54,047 nt of DNA from Candidatus Omnitrophota bacterium (GCA_028715345.1 JAQUSB010000011.1:1-54047); one strand, 5' to 3'. Numbered from the stretch's first letter, positions 1-8,354 are shown. The notes: generated by a model not told the origin, from the letters alone. Made by a program: numbers and translations.

Positions 1-1
1 T

Positions 2-118
2 GCGAAGATGTTCACCAACGTGAAGGGTTCGTACACAAGGACTAAGAGGGAGAAGGAGGGCGATAAGGATGTCGAATACGCGGAATTCGAGATCACGTAC
101 CCGCACGAAAGGCGTTAA
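2..118 (+). CDS. C-terminus of PilN-like pilus assembly protein (5' truncated by window)
   Basis: Thirty-eight residues of an open frame that begins before the window and stops at TAA 116-118. The tail is charged and beta-strand-like, ending FEITYPHERR. This resembles the C-terminal strand of PilN/GspL-type fimbrial assembly proteins, and the next gene looks like PilO/GspM, the usual downstream partner. In that family PilN and PilO form an inner-membrane heterodimer linking the cytoplasmic ATPase to the outer-membrane secretin. Assignment rests mainly on position, because too little sequence is visible for independent proof. Confidence 0.45.
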   Translation, partial: AKMFTNVKGSYTRTKREKEGDKDVEYAEFEITYPHERR

Positions 119-130
119 AGGGATGTGGGT

Positions 131-676
131 ATGAATATATTGAATATATTTGCCGGCATGGGTAAGAAAGAGAAGCTAGGGCTTGCGGTCGCCGTTTTGA
201 TAGGATCGCTGGCATTTTTCGACAGGCTCGTATTGATGCCTATAAGCGCCGGTTTCAGAAAAATAAATTCGGAGATAAAATTAAGCGAGCGTCAGCTGGC
301 ACAATCTATCGTAAACGTTAACAATAAAGAAGCCATAGCGAAAGAGTATCAGAAATACCTGCCGTATGTGAAGTTGGATTATACCGAGGGCGAGGAGACT
401 GCGAAACTATTGGAAGCCGTCGAAAGTATGGGGCGCAGCGCCGGCATTTCGATCACGAACGTCAAGCCTCAGCCCCCAAAAGACTCCGAAATATACAGGT
501 ATTACATGATAGAAATAGAAGCGGAAGGGAAAATGGATGCTTTAATGAACTTCCTGTATCTTCTCGGTTCCTCTAAGGAGCTTTTCAGAGCGAGCAGGAT
601 ACAGATAACGGCAAAGGATAAAGAGGCATCGATAGCAAAGGCGTCCATCCTTATTACAAAGGTGGTGGTGATGTGA
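131..676 (+). CDS. PilO/GspM-like type IV pilus inner-membrane protein
   Basis: About 181 residues: a short cytoplasmic N-terminus, one hydrophobic segment near residues 14-34, an amphipathic helix (IKLSERQLAQSIVNVNN) and a periplasmic ferredoxin-like alpha/beta region. This is the standard build of PilO and GspM alignment-complex proteins. ATG 131 is preferred over GTG 125 because AAAGGG at 117-122 sits 8 nt upstream of it. The stop overlaps the next gene by 4 nt (GTGA), indicating translational coupling. Sequence identity in this family is low, so PilO versus GspM cannot be settled here. Confidence 0.6.
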   Translation: MNILNIFAGMGKKEKLGLAVAVLIGSLAFFDRLVLMPISAGFRKINSEIKLSERQLAQSIVNVNNKEAIAKEYQKYLPYVKLDYTEGEETAKLLEAVESMGRSAGISITNVKPQPPKDSEIYRYYMIEIEAEGKMDALMNFLYLLGSSKELFRASRIQITAKDKEASIAKASILITKVVVM

Positions 677-1047
677 GTACGAAGAAAGTTCTTATGATAG
701 ACGATGAAAAGGAGTTTTGCGACCTCGTCAAACTTTATCTGGAGAGAAAAGGGGTGTTCGAGGTCGAGACGCTGACAGATTCGCGGGAAGCGATGCGCGT
801 AGCGAAAGCTTTTCAGCCCGACGTCATCATCACCGACCTGCGCATGCCTCACATAGGCGGGTTCGAGCTTATGGAGCTTTTGAATAATGACGCCGATACG
901 CAAAACATACCCGTTATAGTGAGTTCGGCCTTAGCAGACAAAGCGGACATAAAAAAGGCATATTATCTTGGCGCTAACGGGTATGTGGTAAAGCCTGTAG
1001 AGCTCAGTGCGCTTGAGACCGAGATCAACAGGGTGCTTGGCGAATAG
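673..1047 (+). CDS. stand-alone response-regulator receiver domain
   Basis: A 124-residue CheY-like protein with no output domain. The acidic pocket is D10-D11, the phospho-acceptor is D55 (IITDLRMP), the switch residue is in VSSA and the conserved lysine in VVKPVE. It starts at GTG 673 inside the stop of the pilus gene. Single receivers commonly act by docking onto other proteins, and coupling to pilus genes suggests a role in twitching or assembly control. That role is inference. No kinase lies next to it; the nearest is at 3724. Confidence 0.85.
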   Translation: MSTKKVLMIDDEKEFCDLVKLYLERKGVFEVETLTDSREAMRVAKAFQPDVIITDLRMPHIGGFELMELLNNDADTQNIPVIVSSALADKADIKKAYYLGANGYVVKPVELSALETEINRVLGE

Positions 1048-1183
1048 CCAGCCTATATATCTTCTATTGACGGATGGGTGCACCTGTACGGGACTGCTAT
1101 GCCATTTTTTATCGAGGAAAAGGGTATTGTTTTTTACCGGGAAATGCTCAATATATTTAAAGCATAGCGTGGCACGCTAAAAT

Positions 1184-1711
1184 ATGCCTATTTATAAGCT
1201 CTATACCATAGGCCACTCGGATAGGCCGCTTGAACAGTTTATAGGCCTGCTTAAAGCGCACACAATTAAGCAGGTGGTGGACGTGCGTACTATACCCAGA
1301 TCCCGTCATAATCCCCAATTCAATAAGGCAGATCTATCTAAGCGTTTAAGAAATAGAGGTATAGGCTACAGGCACATGAAGCAGCTGGGAGGGCTGCGTC
1401 ACGCAAAAGCAGATTCACGGAATCTTGGATGGGAGAATATTTCTTTTCGGGGATTTGCCGATTATATGGAAACGGTTGAATTTGCAAAAGCAATTAACAA
1501 ATTAAAAACGATAGCGCGGAAAAAACGAACTGCGATCATGTGCGCTGAAGCAGTGCCCTGGAGATGCCATCGTTCGTTGATCGCGGACGCACTTACTAAA
1601 TACCGCTGGAAAGTTTTTCACATCACGAGTAATAAAAGCGCTAGAATTCATAAGGTAACGCCATTTCTACGGCTATTTAAAGGAAGAATTACATATCCGT
1701 CGCAGCAATAA
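1184..1711 (+). CDS. DUF488 family protein
   Basis: A 175-residue protein with the DUF488 hallmarks. YTIGHSDRPLEQF lies near the N-terminus, DVRTIPRSRHNPQFN around residues 33-47, and the signature CAEAVPWRCHRSLIADAL around residue 120. The family is widespread and of unknown biochemistry; the conserved Cys, Arg and His suggest an enzyme. No convincing Shine-Dalgarno sequence precedes ATG 1184, and a small hairpin (AGCGT-GGC-ACGCT) lies just upstream. It appears to be a single-gene unit. Confidence 0.85.
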   Translation: MPIYKLYTIGHSDRPLEQFIGLLKAHTIKQVVDVRTIPRSRHNPQFNKADLSKRLRNRGIGYRHMKQLGGLRHAKADSRNLGWENISFRGFADYMETVEFAKAINKLKTIARKKRTAIMCAEAVPWRCHRSLIADALTKYRWKVFHITSNKSARIHKVTPFLRLFKGRITYPSQQ

Positions 1712-1747
1712 TTTTTTATAGGGAAGCAAATTAATCGGTAGTTAATC

Positions 1748-1776
1748 TTGACAAAAGCAAGATAATGTGCTATATT
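1748..1776 (+). promoter_or_regulatory. sigma70-type promoter of the riboswitch transcript
   Basis: TTGACA (1748-1753), a 17-nt spacer and TATATT (1771-1776). The predicted start, about 7 nt downstream near 1783, coincides with the first base of the structured RNA, which supports both calls. Confidence 0.8.
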
Positions 1777-1782
1777 ATATAT

Positions 1783-1880
1783 AGCCGATAAAGGTAAACC
1801 ACGAGAAATCGTGGGGCACAAAGCCACAAGCCTTCGTCAGCCTGAAGTCAGGTTGGAAAGGTAGTTGGGTTGCCGAAGCA
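1783..1880 (+). ncRNA. GEMM-I / cyclic-di-GMP-I class riboswitch aptamer
   Basis: The sequence matches the GEMM-I consensus. GGTAAACC (1793-1800) leads into a stem CCACGA/TCGTGG closed by a GAAA tetraloop (1799-1814). Then come GGCACAAAGCC (1815-1825), a second stem containing the hairpin CAGCCTG/CAGGTTG (1838-1855), and the closing GGGTTGCCGA (1867-1876). The class senses c-di-GMP, or 3',3'-cGAMP in some Geobacter-like variants, and sequence alone does not separate these here. It is transcribed from 1748-1776. Two diguanylate cyclase genes at 49-52 kb show the organism makes the ligand class. Confidence 0.85.
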
Positions 1881-1942
1881 CGGCGACGGAAATACAAAAG
1901 AGGAGAACAAGGGTCGCCGGTATCTTTATCGGCTTTTATTTT
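1881..1942 (+). terminator. riboswitch expression platform: intrinsic terminator and competing antiterminator
   Basis: GCCGGTA/TATCGGC (1916-1922 with 1927-1933, loop TCTT) followed by TTTTATTTT is an intrinsic terminator. Its 5' arm can pair instead with CGGCGAC (1881-1887 with 1913-1919), and its 3' arm with AGCCGATAAAG at the RNA 5' end (1783-1793 with 1924-1934). CGGC 1881-1884 can also pair with GCCG 1784-1787 to close the aptamer. The alternatives are mutually exclusive, which is the expected design of a transcription-control switch. Inferred logic: ligand closes the aptamer and frees the terminator. Confidence 0.6.
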
Positions 1943-1953
1943 AATAAAATATG

Positions 1954-1989
1954 CCCTTTCCGAAAGTAGTCGGGAAAGGGATTTTTTAT
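1954..1989 (+). terminator. second intrinsic terminator downstream of the riboswitch
   Basis: CCCTTTCC (1954-1961) pairs with GGAAAGGG (1973-1980), followed by ATTTTTTATTT. It lies 110-140 nt before the corA-like start. Two terminators in tandem mean that either both are overridden or the switch yields a short leader RNA. The remaining bases to 2097 show no clear gene; a weak TATACT at about 2034 may belong to a separate promoter. Confidence 0.75.
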
Positions 1990-2097
1990 TTCCGAAAGGT
2001 TTTTCATCGGTTCTCATTTTTCGTTTTATGTAGTATACTATTATAAACGTGAAACTAATAACTTTATCCAGGGGCTGTTTCAAAAAGAGAATTAAAA

Positions 2098-3018
2098 ATG
2101 CTTAAACCATATAACATAATAGAAGGCAGGTTGTCGGAAGCGAAGAACGGAAGCGGTGCGGTCCATGTTTATATAAAGCCCGATGAGCGCGAGACCGGCT
2201 ATCTTATTAACGAGCTAAAAATAGACGAGCATACCTATAATTCAGCGCTGGATCCGGATGAACTTGGCCGGCTGGAATTCGAACCCAATCATATAGCGGC
2301 CATCATTAAATGTCCGAAGAAGTACACGGCCGCGGATAATTTTCTGTTCAAAGTATCTTCTTTAGGGCTGTTCTTATTTTCAGACAAAATCATTATCGTA
2401 TCGAACGAAGATAATGACCTTCTTGACAGCAGGATATTCCAAAAATTAAATTCCGTTTCGGATGTATTTTTAAAGACGGTATTCCGCTGTGTCCAGCACT
2501 TCGAAGAACATATTGGGATAATACATAAAGTGTCCAACGAACTTGAAATGGAGATCAATCAGGCCCTGACCAATAAAGATCTGCTTTATATGTTCAGCCT
2601 CGAAAAAAGCCTCGTATATTATCTTAAAGCCGTAAGTTCCAATTCGCGCGTTATTGAAAGAATAAAAGCGAATTCAGCGAAGATGTCGATATCGCAAGAG
2701 CAAAATGAATTTTTGGAAGACATGATTATAGAAGCGACGCAATGCAACGAAGAGGCCAATATATATTTACAGGTGATATCCAACTTGATGGATGCCTGGG
2801 TCTCTATGGTAAGCAACAATCTGAATTTTCGCATAAAAACCCTCACGATCCTGTCCATTTGCATAATGCTGCCGACATTTATCGTCAGCCTGTTTTCCAT
2901 GAACGTAAAACTGCCTATTCCTCAGCATGAGAGCATCGTGTCGTTCTGGTTTATCTCCGCGTTAGCGGCCTTGTCGGTTATGGTGATCGCCATATTTTGG
3001 TGGCGCAAAAAATGGTAA
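2098..3018 (+). CDS. corA: CorA-like divalent cation (Mg2+/Co2+) transporter
   Basis: A 306-residue protein of the usual CorA length. It has a long soluble N-terminal alpha/beta and coiled helical region, then two C-terminal membrane helices at about residues 248-270 and 280-300, with a basic tail WRRKKW. The selectivity motif after the first helix is FSMNVKLP in place of the canonical YGMN, so Met-Asn is kept but Gly is Ser. The gene is the first downstream of the GEMM riboswitch, implying second-messenger control of ion transport. It is followed 34 nt later by a two-component pair. Confidence 0.8.
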   Translation: MLKPYNIIEGRLSEAKNGSGAVHVYIKPDERETGYLINELKIDEHTYNSALDPDELGRLEFEPNHIAAIIKCPKKYTAADNFLFKVSSLGLFLFSDKIIIVSNEDNDLLDSRIFQKLNSVSDVFLKTVFRCVQHFEEHIGIIHKVSNELEMEINQALTNKDLLYMFSLEKSLVYYLKAVSSNSRVIERIKANSAKMSISQEQNEFLEDMIIEATQCNEEANIYLQVISNLMDAWVSMVSNNLNFRIKTLTILSICIMLPTFIVSLFSMNVKLPIPQHESIVSFWFISALAALSVMVIAIFWWRKKW

Positions 3019-3052
3019 ATATACCGGAGTGAAAAAGAGGTAAGATCAAGGC

Positions 3053-3721
3053 ATGAGGATTTTGTTGGTCGAAGACGAAAAAAGAATGGCGGATTTTGTC
3101 ACCAAAGGGCTAAAAGAAGAGCGCTATGTCATCGACGTAGCTTATAAAGGCGAAGACGCGATTTTTTTAGTCGATATCAACGCGTATGATCTGATAATAC
3201 TGGATCTTATGCTGCCGGATACGAACGGGCTTGCTATATGTAAACATATACGAAATAAAAAAATGGATACTCCGATATTAATTATAACGGCTAAAGACAG
3301 CGTGCGCGATAAAGTGAAGGGTTTGGATTTTGGCGCGGATGATTATCTCACCAAGCCTTTTTCGTTCGATGAGTTTTTAGCGCGGGTAAGGGCGCTTCTT
3401 CGGAGGAAACGGGCCGATAAGATGTCCATATTCCGGGTTGCCGATCTGGAATTGAATCAACTTACCCATAAGGTTAAACGCGCTGACAGGGAGATCGATC
3501 TTACGAGCAAGGAATACGCCCTCCTGGAATACCTCATTATGAACGCTAACGAAGTCGTTACGAGAACGATGATTTCCGAGCATGTATGGAACGAAGAATT
3601 CGACAGCCTTTCCAATATAATAGATGTATTCGTAAATCATTTAAGGAATAAGATCGATAAAGATTCCGACAAACCGCTTATTCATACCATACACGGGACA
3701 GGGTATATTCTGAAAGAATAG
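3053..3721 (+). CDS. OmpR/PhoB-family response regulator
   Basis: 222 residues: receiver domain 1-115 with E8-D9 pocket, phospho-acceptor D51 (LIILDLMLPD) and lysine in LTKPFSF, then a winged-helix DNA-binding domain 125-222 with the typical DLTSKEYALLEYL and VFVNHLRNKID segments. The family works as a dimer on direct repeats. The stop is 2 nt from the start of the histidine kinase gene, so the two form one operon and presumably one phosphorelay. Inference: it may regulate the adjacent corA-like gene. Confidence 0.92.
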   Translation: MRILLVEDEKRMADFVTKGLKEERYVIDVAYKGEDAIFLVDINAYDLIILDLMLPDTNGLAICKHIRNKKMDTPILIITAKDSVRDKVKGLDFGADDYLTKPFSFDEFLARVRALLRRKRADKMSIFRVADLELNQLTHKVKRADREIDLTSKEYALLEYLIMNANEVVTRTMISEHVWNEEFDSLSNIIDVFVNHLRNKIDKDSDKPLIHTIHGTGYILKE

Positions 3722-3723
3722 AT

Positions 3724-4776
3724 ATGAGAATATTTAAATTTAAGACGGATCTTGTTTATATAGCCATCCTGAGTATTTTCTTATTCGTTTACAGCTGTTT
3801 TATTTACGCGCTTACGAGCCATAATATTAACGAAGCCATTAATAATATAGCCAAAGGCCATATATTGGCAAAACTTTTTATTCCCGTCTTAATAGCCGCT
3901 GCGCTTTTATATTTAGTATGGAAGGCAATCGTAAGGCACATAATGAAACCGGTTAAAAAGATCGCGAAAATCGCCGAAAAGATTACGCATGAAGATTTGA
4001 GCGCGCGAGTCGATATCAAAAATCCAAACAAAGAAACCAAATATTTAATATCCGCTTTCAATGATATGATATCGCGGCTGGAAAGCTCTTTCAGATATAT
4101 CGTGGAGTCTAATTCTTATATAGCACACGAATTAAAAACACCCATTGCCATCATAAGAGGGGAAGCGGAGATAGCGTTAAAAAAGGAACGCGATAACGAA
4201 GAATATAAAAAGGTAATAAGCATTGCCTTGGATGAATCGAAGAAGATGCTTAAGACCATAGAAGACCTGCTTCTTCTCACAAAAATGACATACCGGCCGG
4301 AATTCCTGAATTTCGAAAACATCGATTTAAATCAATTCCTTAATGATATTTACGAGCAGAGTAAGATTCTTACCGTAGAAAAAAATATAAGCGTAGATAT
4401 CAATGCCCCTGAGATATCGGAGCGAGTCAAGGCAGATGGATTGAGCCTGAGACGATTATTTTTTAATATCATCGATAATGCCATTAAATTTACGCCCCAG
4501 AACGGCCGGATAAAAATAGATATTAAATATCAGAAGAAGAAAGCCGTCGTCTCAATTTCGGATACCGGGATGGGTATAGCGGAAGAAGACATACCGAAGT
4601 TATTCGATAAATTTTTTCGGGCAAATAAAGAAAAGAATCGGTACGCTCCGGGCTCCGGTCTTGGGCTGCCGATCGCCCAGTCGATAGCGGAGCTGCATAA
4701 AGCTAAAATTATAGTTAAAAGTACGCTTGGTAAAGGATCGACATTTATCCTGGAGCTCCCGACCTTGCCGCATTAA
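3724..4776 (+). CDS. membrane sensor histidine kinase
   Basis: 350 residues. Two membrane helices (about 10-30 and 50-66) bracket a very short external loop of some 20 residues, so it probably senses within or near the membrane. A HAMP domain follows (70-122), then the H-box SYIAHELKTP with phospho-acceptor H135, the N-box NIIDNAIKFT, the G1 box DTGMGI and the G2 box GSGLGLPIAQ. All catalytic boxes are intact. It is the partner of the OmpR-type regulator immediately upstream. Confidence 0.92.
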   Translation: MRIFKFKTDLVYIAILSIFLFVYSCFIYALTSHNINEAINNIAKGHILAKLFIPVLIAAALLYLVWKAIVRHIMKPVKKIAKIAEKITHEDLSARVDIKNPNKETKYLISAFNDMISRLESSFRYIVESNSYIAHELKTPIAIIRGEAEIALKKERDNEEYKKVISIALDESKKMLKTIEDLLLLTKMTYRPEFLNFENIDLNQFLNDIYEQSKILTVEKNISVDINAPEISERVKADGLSLRRLFFNIIDNAIKFTPQNGRIKIDIKYQKKKAVVSISDTGMGIAEEDIPKLFDKFFRANKEKNRYAPGSGLGLPIAQSIAELHKAKIIVKSTLGKGSTFILELPTLPH

Positions 4777-4876
4777 CATCTTTCAAAAAATTTCCTCATA
4801 AAATTTCCGGCCGCACTCGGTTTGGCCGCTTATTAAAAAAATTAATATATTGTTAATAATTTGTTAATGGGCATTT

Positions 4877-4885
4877 TGATATACT
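4877..4885 (+). promoter_or_regulatory. possible extended -10 promoter
   Basis: TGATATACT fits TGn-TATACT, an extended -10 element, 38 nt before the receiver gene start at 4923. No good -35 is visible, and repeated TTGTTAAT motifs precede it. It would drive the receiver-hss-DHS-like operon. Confidence 0.35.
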
Positions 4886-4922
4886 TTTTTTGTATATGAT
4901 TATCGACCCAAGGACATTAATT

Positions 4923-5276
4923 ATGAAAAGAATACTTATCATCGAAGACGAAGATCGCGTGCGTAAAATATACGCCCAGTTGCTTACAGACGAAGGCTTC
5001 GAAGTAATTGAAAGCGCCGATGCATCCGAAGCGTACGACGTATTGAATAAAGGCGGTATAGACCTGGTGCTGCTCGATATAAAAATGCCGGTTGTATTCG
5101 GAAGCATTTTGTACGAGATCATGCAGTCATTCCACAATAAAGTGAAAGTCATAGTAGCGAGCGTATATCCGCTTGACGAACAAAAACGCATCGTTAAGGG
5201 CGCCGTAGATTATCACGACAAATCACACGGTACGCAGCTATTGCTTGAAAAAGTAAGAAAAGCGCTTGCGGAATAA
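4923..5276 (+). CDS. stand-alone receiver-domain protein
   Basis: 117 residues from ATG 4923, chosen because MKRILIIEDEDRVR is the normal receiver N-terminus; an in-frame ATG at 4890 would add 11 unlikely residues. Acidic pocket E9-D10, phospho-acceptor D52 (LLDIKMP), conserved Lys in YHDKSHG where KP is normally seen. No output domain. It lies 20 nt upstream of homospermidine synthase, so it may be co-transcribed with polyamine genes; the functional link is unknown. Confidence 0.8.
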   Translation: MKRILIIEDEDRVRKIYAQLLTDEGFEVIESADASEAYDVLNKGGIDLVLLDIKMPVVFGSILYEIMQSFHNKVKVIVASVYPLDEQKRIVKGAVDYHDKSHGTQLLLEKVRKALAE

Positions 5277-5296
5277 AACAAAAGGAGGACGCAATT

Positions 5297-6742
5297 TTGG
5301 AATTCAATAATAAGGTTTTGATTATAGGTTACGGCGCGGTATCGAAATGCACCTTACCTATATTATTGAAGCACATCAAAATCCCGCATCACAATATTAC
5401 GATAATGGATTTTGTCGATCATCGCGAACAATTAAAGCAGTGGCTGGAAAAGGGAGTAACGTTCTGCCAGGAAAGGATTACCCCGATAAACATGGCGCAG
5501 GAGCTGGGCAAACACGTGTCTTCGGGCGGGCTTATCATAGATCTCGCCTGGAACATAGGTTGCGAAGATATCCTTGGCTGGTGCTCTGAAAATAAAGTTC
5601 TATATGTTAATGCCTCCGTAGAGGAATGGGATCCGTATGCCGGAATACATAATAAGACGCCTCTTCAAAAATCGCTATATTACAGGCATATGCAGCTGCG
5701 CAACGTAATCGCTAAATGGAGTAATTCGACAACCGCTGTAGTGGATCACGGGGCCAATCCGGGACTCATCTCTCATTTCACGAAAAAAGGTATTTTAGAT
5801 ATTGCCGAAGCATCGATAAGAGATAACACTACACCCAGGAGCGAAGCAAATATTTTGGAGCGGCATCTGAGCAAAAAAGATTTCGCGCATCTGGCGATGG
5901 ATCTCGGCATAAAGGTAATACATATAAGCGAGAGGGACACCCAGGTTACTAATGTGCCGAAAAAATTAAACGAATTCGTCGGAACCTGGAGTATTGAGGG
6001 ATTGAGGGAAGAAGGGATATCTCCTGCCGAGATGGGATGGGGTACGCATGAGAAGAAGTTGCCTGATCTGGCCAATGTGCCGGATTACGGCCCGAAAAAC
6101 CAGATATTCCTTTCACAGATGGGTATGAATACGTGGGTAAGGTCATGGGTGCCCCATCACGAAATTATAGGCATGGCCATAAGGCACGGTGAGGCATTTA
6201 CCATATCTGACAGGCTTACGGTGACGGAAGGCGGCAAAGCCGTCTATAGGCCCACAGTTCACTATGCCTATATGCCGTCTTGCGAGACATTATCTTCTTT
6301 ATATGAGCTTCGATGCCGTAATTACGAGCTCCAGCCGAAGCAGAGAATCATGGGAGACGATATTGTCGAGGGGGAAGACATACTTGGCGCTCTCCTTATG
6401 GGGCATAAATATAGCTCATGGTGGATAGGAAGTATTTTAGGCATAGACCAGGCGAGGAAGCTGGTCCCGCATCAAAACGCCACTACTATACAGGTAGCTA
6501 TAGGCGTAGTGTCGGCTGTCATGTGGATGATAAAAAATCCCAGCAAAGGTGTCTGCGTTCCGGAAGATCTTCCTTATGATTACGTACTCAAAATAGCCGA
6601 GCCGTACCTCGGAAAATTCATATCGGAGCCGTCCGACTGGACACCGTTTAAGAATTACCAGATATTTTTTAAGGAGAACCCGGCGGCGCATCTTGATAAA
6701 GAGAATCCATGGTGCTTCCAAAACTTTCTATTTAAGGATTAG
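5297..6742 (+). CDS. hss: homospermidine synthase
   Basis: 481 residues with the N-terminal NAD-binding motif VLIIGYGAVSKCTLP and signatures of bacterial homospermidine synthase: MDLGIKVIHISERDTQ, NEFVGTWSIEG, GWGTHE, HQNATTIQV and EPSDWTPF. Overall length matches the roughly 480-residue alphaproteobacterial enzymes. The reaction joins two putrescines (or putrescine and spermidine) into homospermidine using NAD. The start is TTG 5297, placed 8 nt after GGAGG (5284-5288). It heads a run with the DHS-like gene, and putrescine supply would come from speB and pdaD downstream. Confidence 0.9.
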   Translation: MEFNNKVLIIGYGAVSKCTLPILLKHIKIPHHNITIMDFVDHREQLKQWLEKGVTFCQERITPINMAQELGKHVSSGGLIIDLAWNIGCEDILGWCSENKVLYVNASVEEWDPYAGIHNKTPLQKSLYYRHMQLRNVIAKWSNSTTAVVDHGANPGLISHFTKKGILDIAEASIRDNTTPRSEANILERHLSKKDFAHLAMDLGIKVIHISERDTQVTNVPKKLNEFVGTWSIEGLREEGISPAEMGWGTHEKKLPDLANVPDYGPKNQIFLSQMGMNTWVRSWVPHHEIIGMAIRHGEAFTISDRLTVTEGGKAVYRPTVHYAYMPSCETLSSLYELRCRNYELQPKQRIMGDDIVEGEDILGALLMGHKYSSWWIGSILGIDQARKLVPHQNATTIQVAIGVVSAVMWMIKNPSKGVCVPEDLPYDYVLKIAEPYLGKFISEPSDWTPFKNYQIFFKENPAAHLDKENPWCFQNFLFKD

Positions 6743-6762
6743 AAAATAATGGGAGGTATTTT

Positions 6763-7731
6763 ATGAGCGGTATAAAAAGATTCATACGTGATAATTACCT
6801 TCACTTCAATGCCGCGTCGTTAAAAGACGCGTCCGAAGCATATGTAAAATTCATCAATAAGGGCGGGAAGATGCTTGTCGCTATGGCCGGCGCTATGAGC
6901 ACTGCCGAACTTGGCATTACGCTGGCGGAAATGATAAGGAAAGGCAAGGTTCACGCTATTTGCTGCACCGGCGCCAACCTGGAAGAAGATATTTTTAATC
7001 TCATCGCGCACAAATATTACAGGAGGGTCCCGAATTATAGGAACCTGTCCGATAAAGAGGAATTATTCATCTTAAAGAGCGGCTATAACCGCGTCACGGA
7101 TACGTGCATACCCGAAGAGAAGGCCATGCGTTTTATCGAACGTAAGATCATCATTTTATGGCAACGTGCGGAAAGAGAAGGTAAGCGATATTTTCCTTAT
7201 GAATATATTTACAAGCTGATACGGGAAGGGCAGATAAAAAAACGATACCAGATCGACCCCGAAAAGTCATGGGTTATCGCCGCGTGCAAAAAAAATCTCC
7301 CGATCTTTACGCCCGGCTGGGAAGACTCGACGCTTGGGAATGTTTTTGCGGCACAGATCATTAAAAAATCGATACGTAATGTCACCACCGTAAAAACAGG
7401 CGTAGAGCAAATGGCCTCGCTTATCGAATGGTATTTAAAAAATTCAAAGGATAAACCGATAGGATTTTTCCAGATAGGCGGCGGGATCGCGGGCGATTTT
7501 TCCATATGCACGGTCCCCCTGATAAATTTTGATTTGAATAAGAAGTGCAGATTATGGGGATATTTTTGCCAGATATCCGACAGCATAACGTCGTTTGGAT
7601 CATATAGCGGCGCTGTCCCGAATGAGAAGATCACATGGGGCAAACTCGGAATTGATACCCCAAGGTTTGTAATCGAATCGGACGCGACAATCGTGGCGCC
7701 GCTTATGTTTGCCTACATATTGAATAAATAA
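6763..7731 (+). CDS. deoxyhypusine synthase-like protein
   Basis: 322 residues of the deoxyhypusine synthase fold. It has the NAD-binding segments MLVAMAGAMSTAELG and ICCTGANLEEDI, FFQIGGGIAGDF, and the active-site stretch SGAVPNEKITWGKLG with the catalytic lysine at K294 retained. The family transfers a 4-aminobutyl group from spermidine; in eukaryotes and archaea the acceptor is eIF5A, which bacteria lack. Plant homospermidine synthases evolved from DHS, so an amine acceptor such as putrescine is plausible. It sits 20 nt after hss with an AGGAGG-like RBS (GGGAGGT). Confidence 0.85.
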   Translation: MSGIKRFIRDNYLHFNAASLKDASEAYVKFINKGGKMLVAMAGAMSTAELGITLAEMIRKGKVHAICCTGANLEEDIFNLIAHKYYRRVPNYRNLSDKEELFILKSGYNRVTDTCIPEEKAMRFIERKIIILWQRAEREGKRYFPYEYIYKLIREGQIKKRYQIDPEKSWVIAACKKNLPIFTPGWEDSTLGNVFAAQIIKKSIRNVTTVKTGVEQMASLIEWYLKNSKDKPIGFFQIGGGIAGDFSICTVPLINFDLNKKCRLWGYFCQISDSITSFGSYSGAVPNEKITWGKLGIDTPRFVIESDATIVAPLMFAYILNK

Positions 7732-7746
7732 AATGCAGGGAAGTAT

Positions 7747-8274
7747 ATGAGCGAAAAACTCAAAGAAATATCCATAATTCTCGATGTGTGGGATGATATT
7801 TTTTCCGACTTTGACCCCAGACCGCTTGACGAGAGGGCCCTGTCGGAAGATTTTATAACCGAACTTAAAAAGAGATACAGGGAAACGGCAAGGGGGAGCC
7901 TCTTGATATCTTTTTTCGTGCCGAAAGCATTGAAAGACGAAAGGTCGGAGCAGATGGTTGTCCAGAGGCTTAAGCAATATTTTAAATACAGGGCATTGCA
8001 GGTAGGGCGGGAAATATATGGCATGAGAAAAAAGGGTGTGATCTTTATTTTGGTAGGCATATGCTTTTTAAGTTCGATTACGCTGATGGCCTACTATAAC
8101 ATTACTTCGGAGCTTATCATTAAGACGCTCGAAATATTATTCGTGCCTCTTGGCTGGTTCGGTATCTGGGAAGGTTTTTCCAAAATAGTTAACGCGTCCC
8201 CGGCATTTTCGCAGGAAGAGACGCTTTTTCGCAAGCTTTCCACCGCGAAGTATCAGTTTAATTACGAAGCATAG
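7747..8274 (+). CDS. hypothetical protein with two membrane helices
   Basis: 175 residues, not recognised. A soluble acidic N-terminal half contains the motif FDPRPLDERALSEDF. Two membrane helices follow, near residues 98-118 and 128-148, then a short cytoplasmic tail. It starts 15 nt after the DHS-like gene and probably belongs to the same transcript. The arrangement (soluble domain, hairpin of helices) would fit a small inner-membrane accessory protein; no function is assigned. Confidence 0.65.
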   Translation: MSEKLKEISIILDVWDDIFSDFDPRPLDERALSEDFITELKKRYRETARGSLLISFFVPKALKDERSEQMVVQRLKQYFKYRALQVGREIYGMRKKGVIFILVGICFLSSITLMAYYNITSELIIKTLEILFVPLGWFGIWEGFSKIVNASPAFSQEETLFRKLSTAKYQFNYEA

Positions 8275-8354
8275 AAAGCAAGATGTTGGTTATAAAACAC
8301 ATAGAAAAATAGCAAATGCAGTCAAGCTTGCTGCTTAAATAGGGAAAAGTAATC

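Noticed and set aside
1775-2083. Open frame of 102 codons on the minus strand
   Set aside because: Covers the riboswitch and both terminators; the RNA structure explains the sequence better.
4808-4840. Terminator after the histidine kinase gene
   Set aside because: CGGCC and GGCCG can pair, but no T-run follows, so an intrinsic terminator is not supported.
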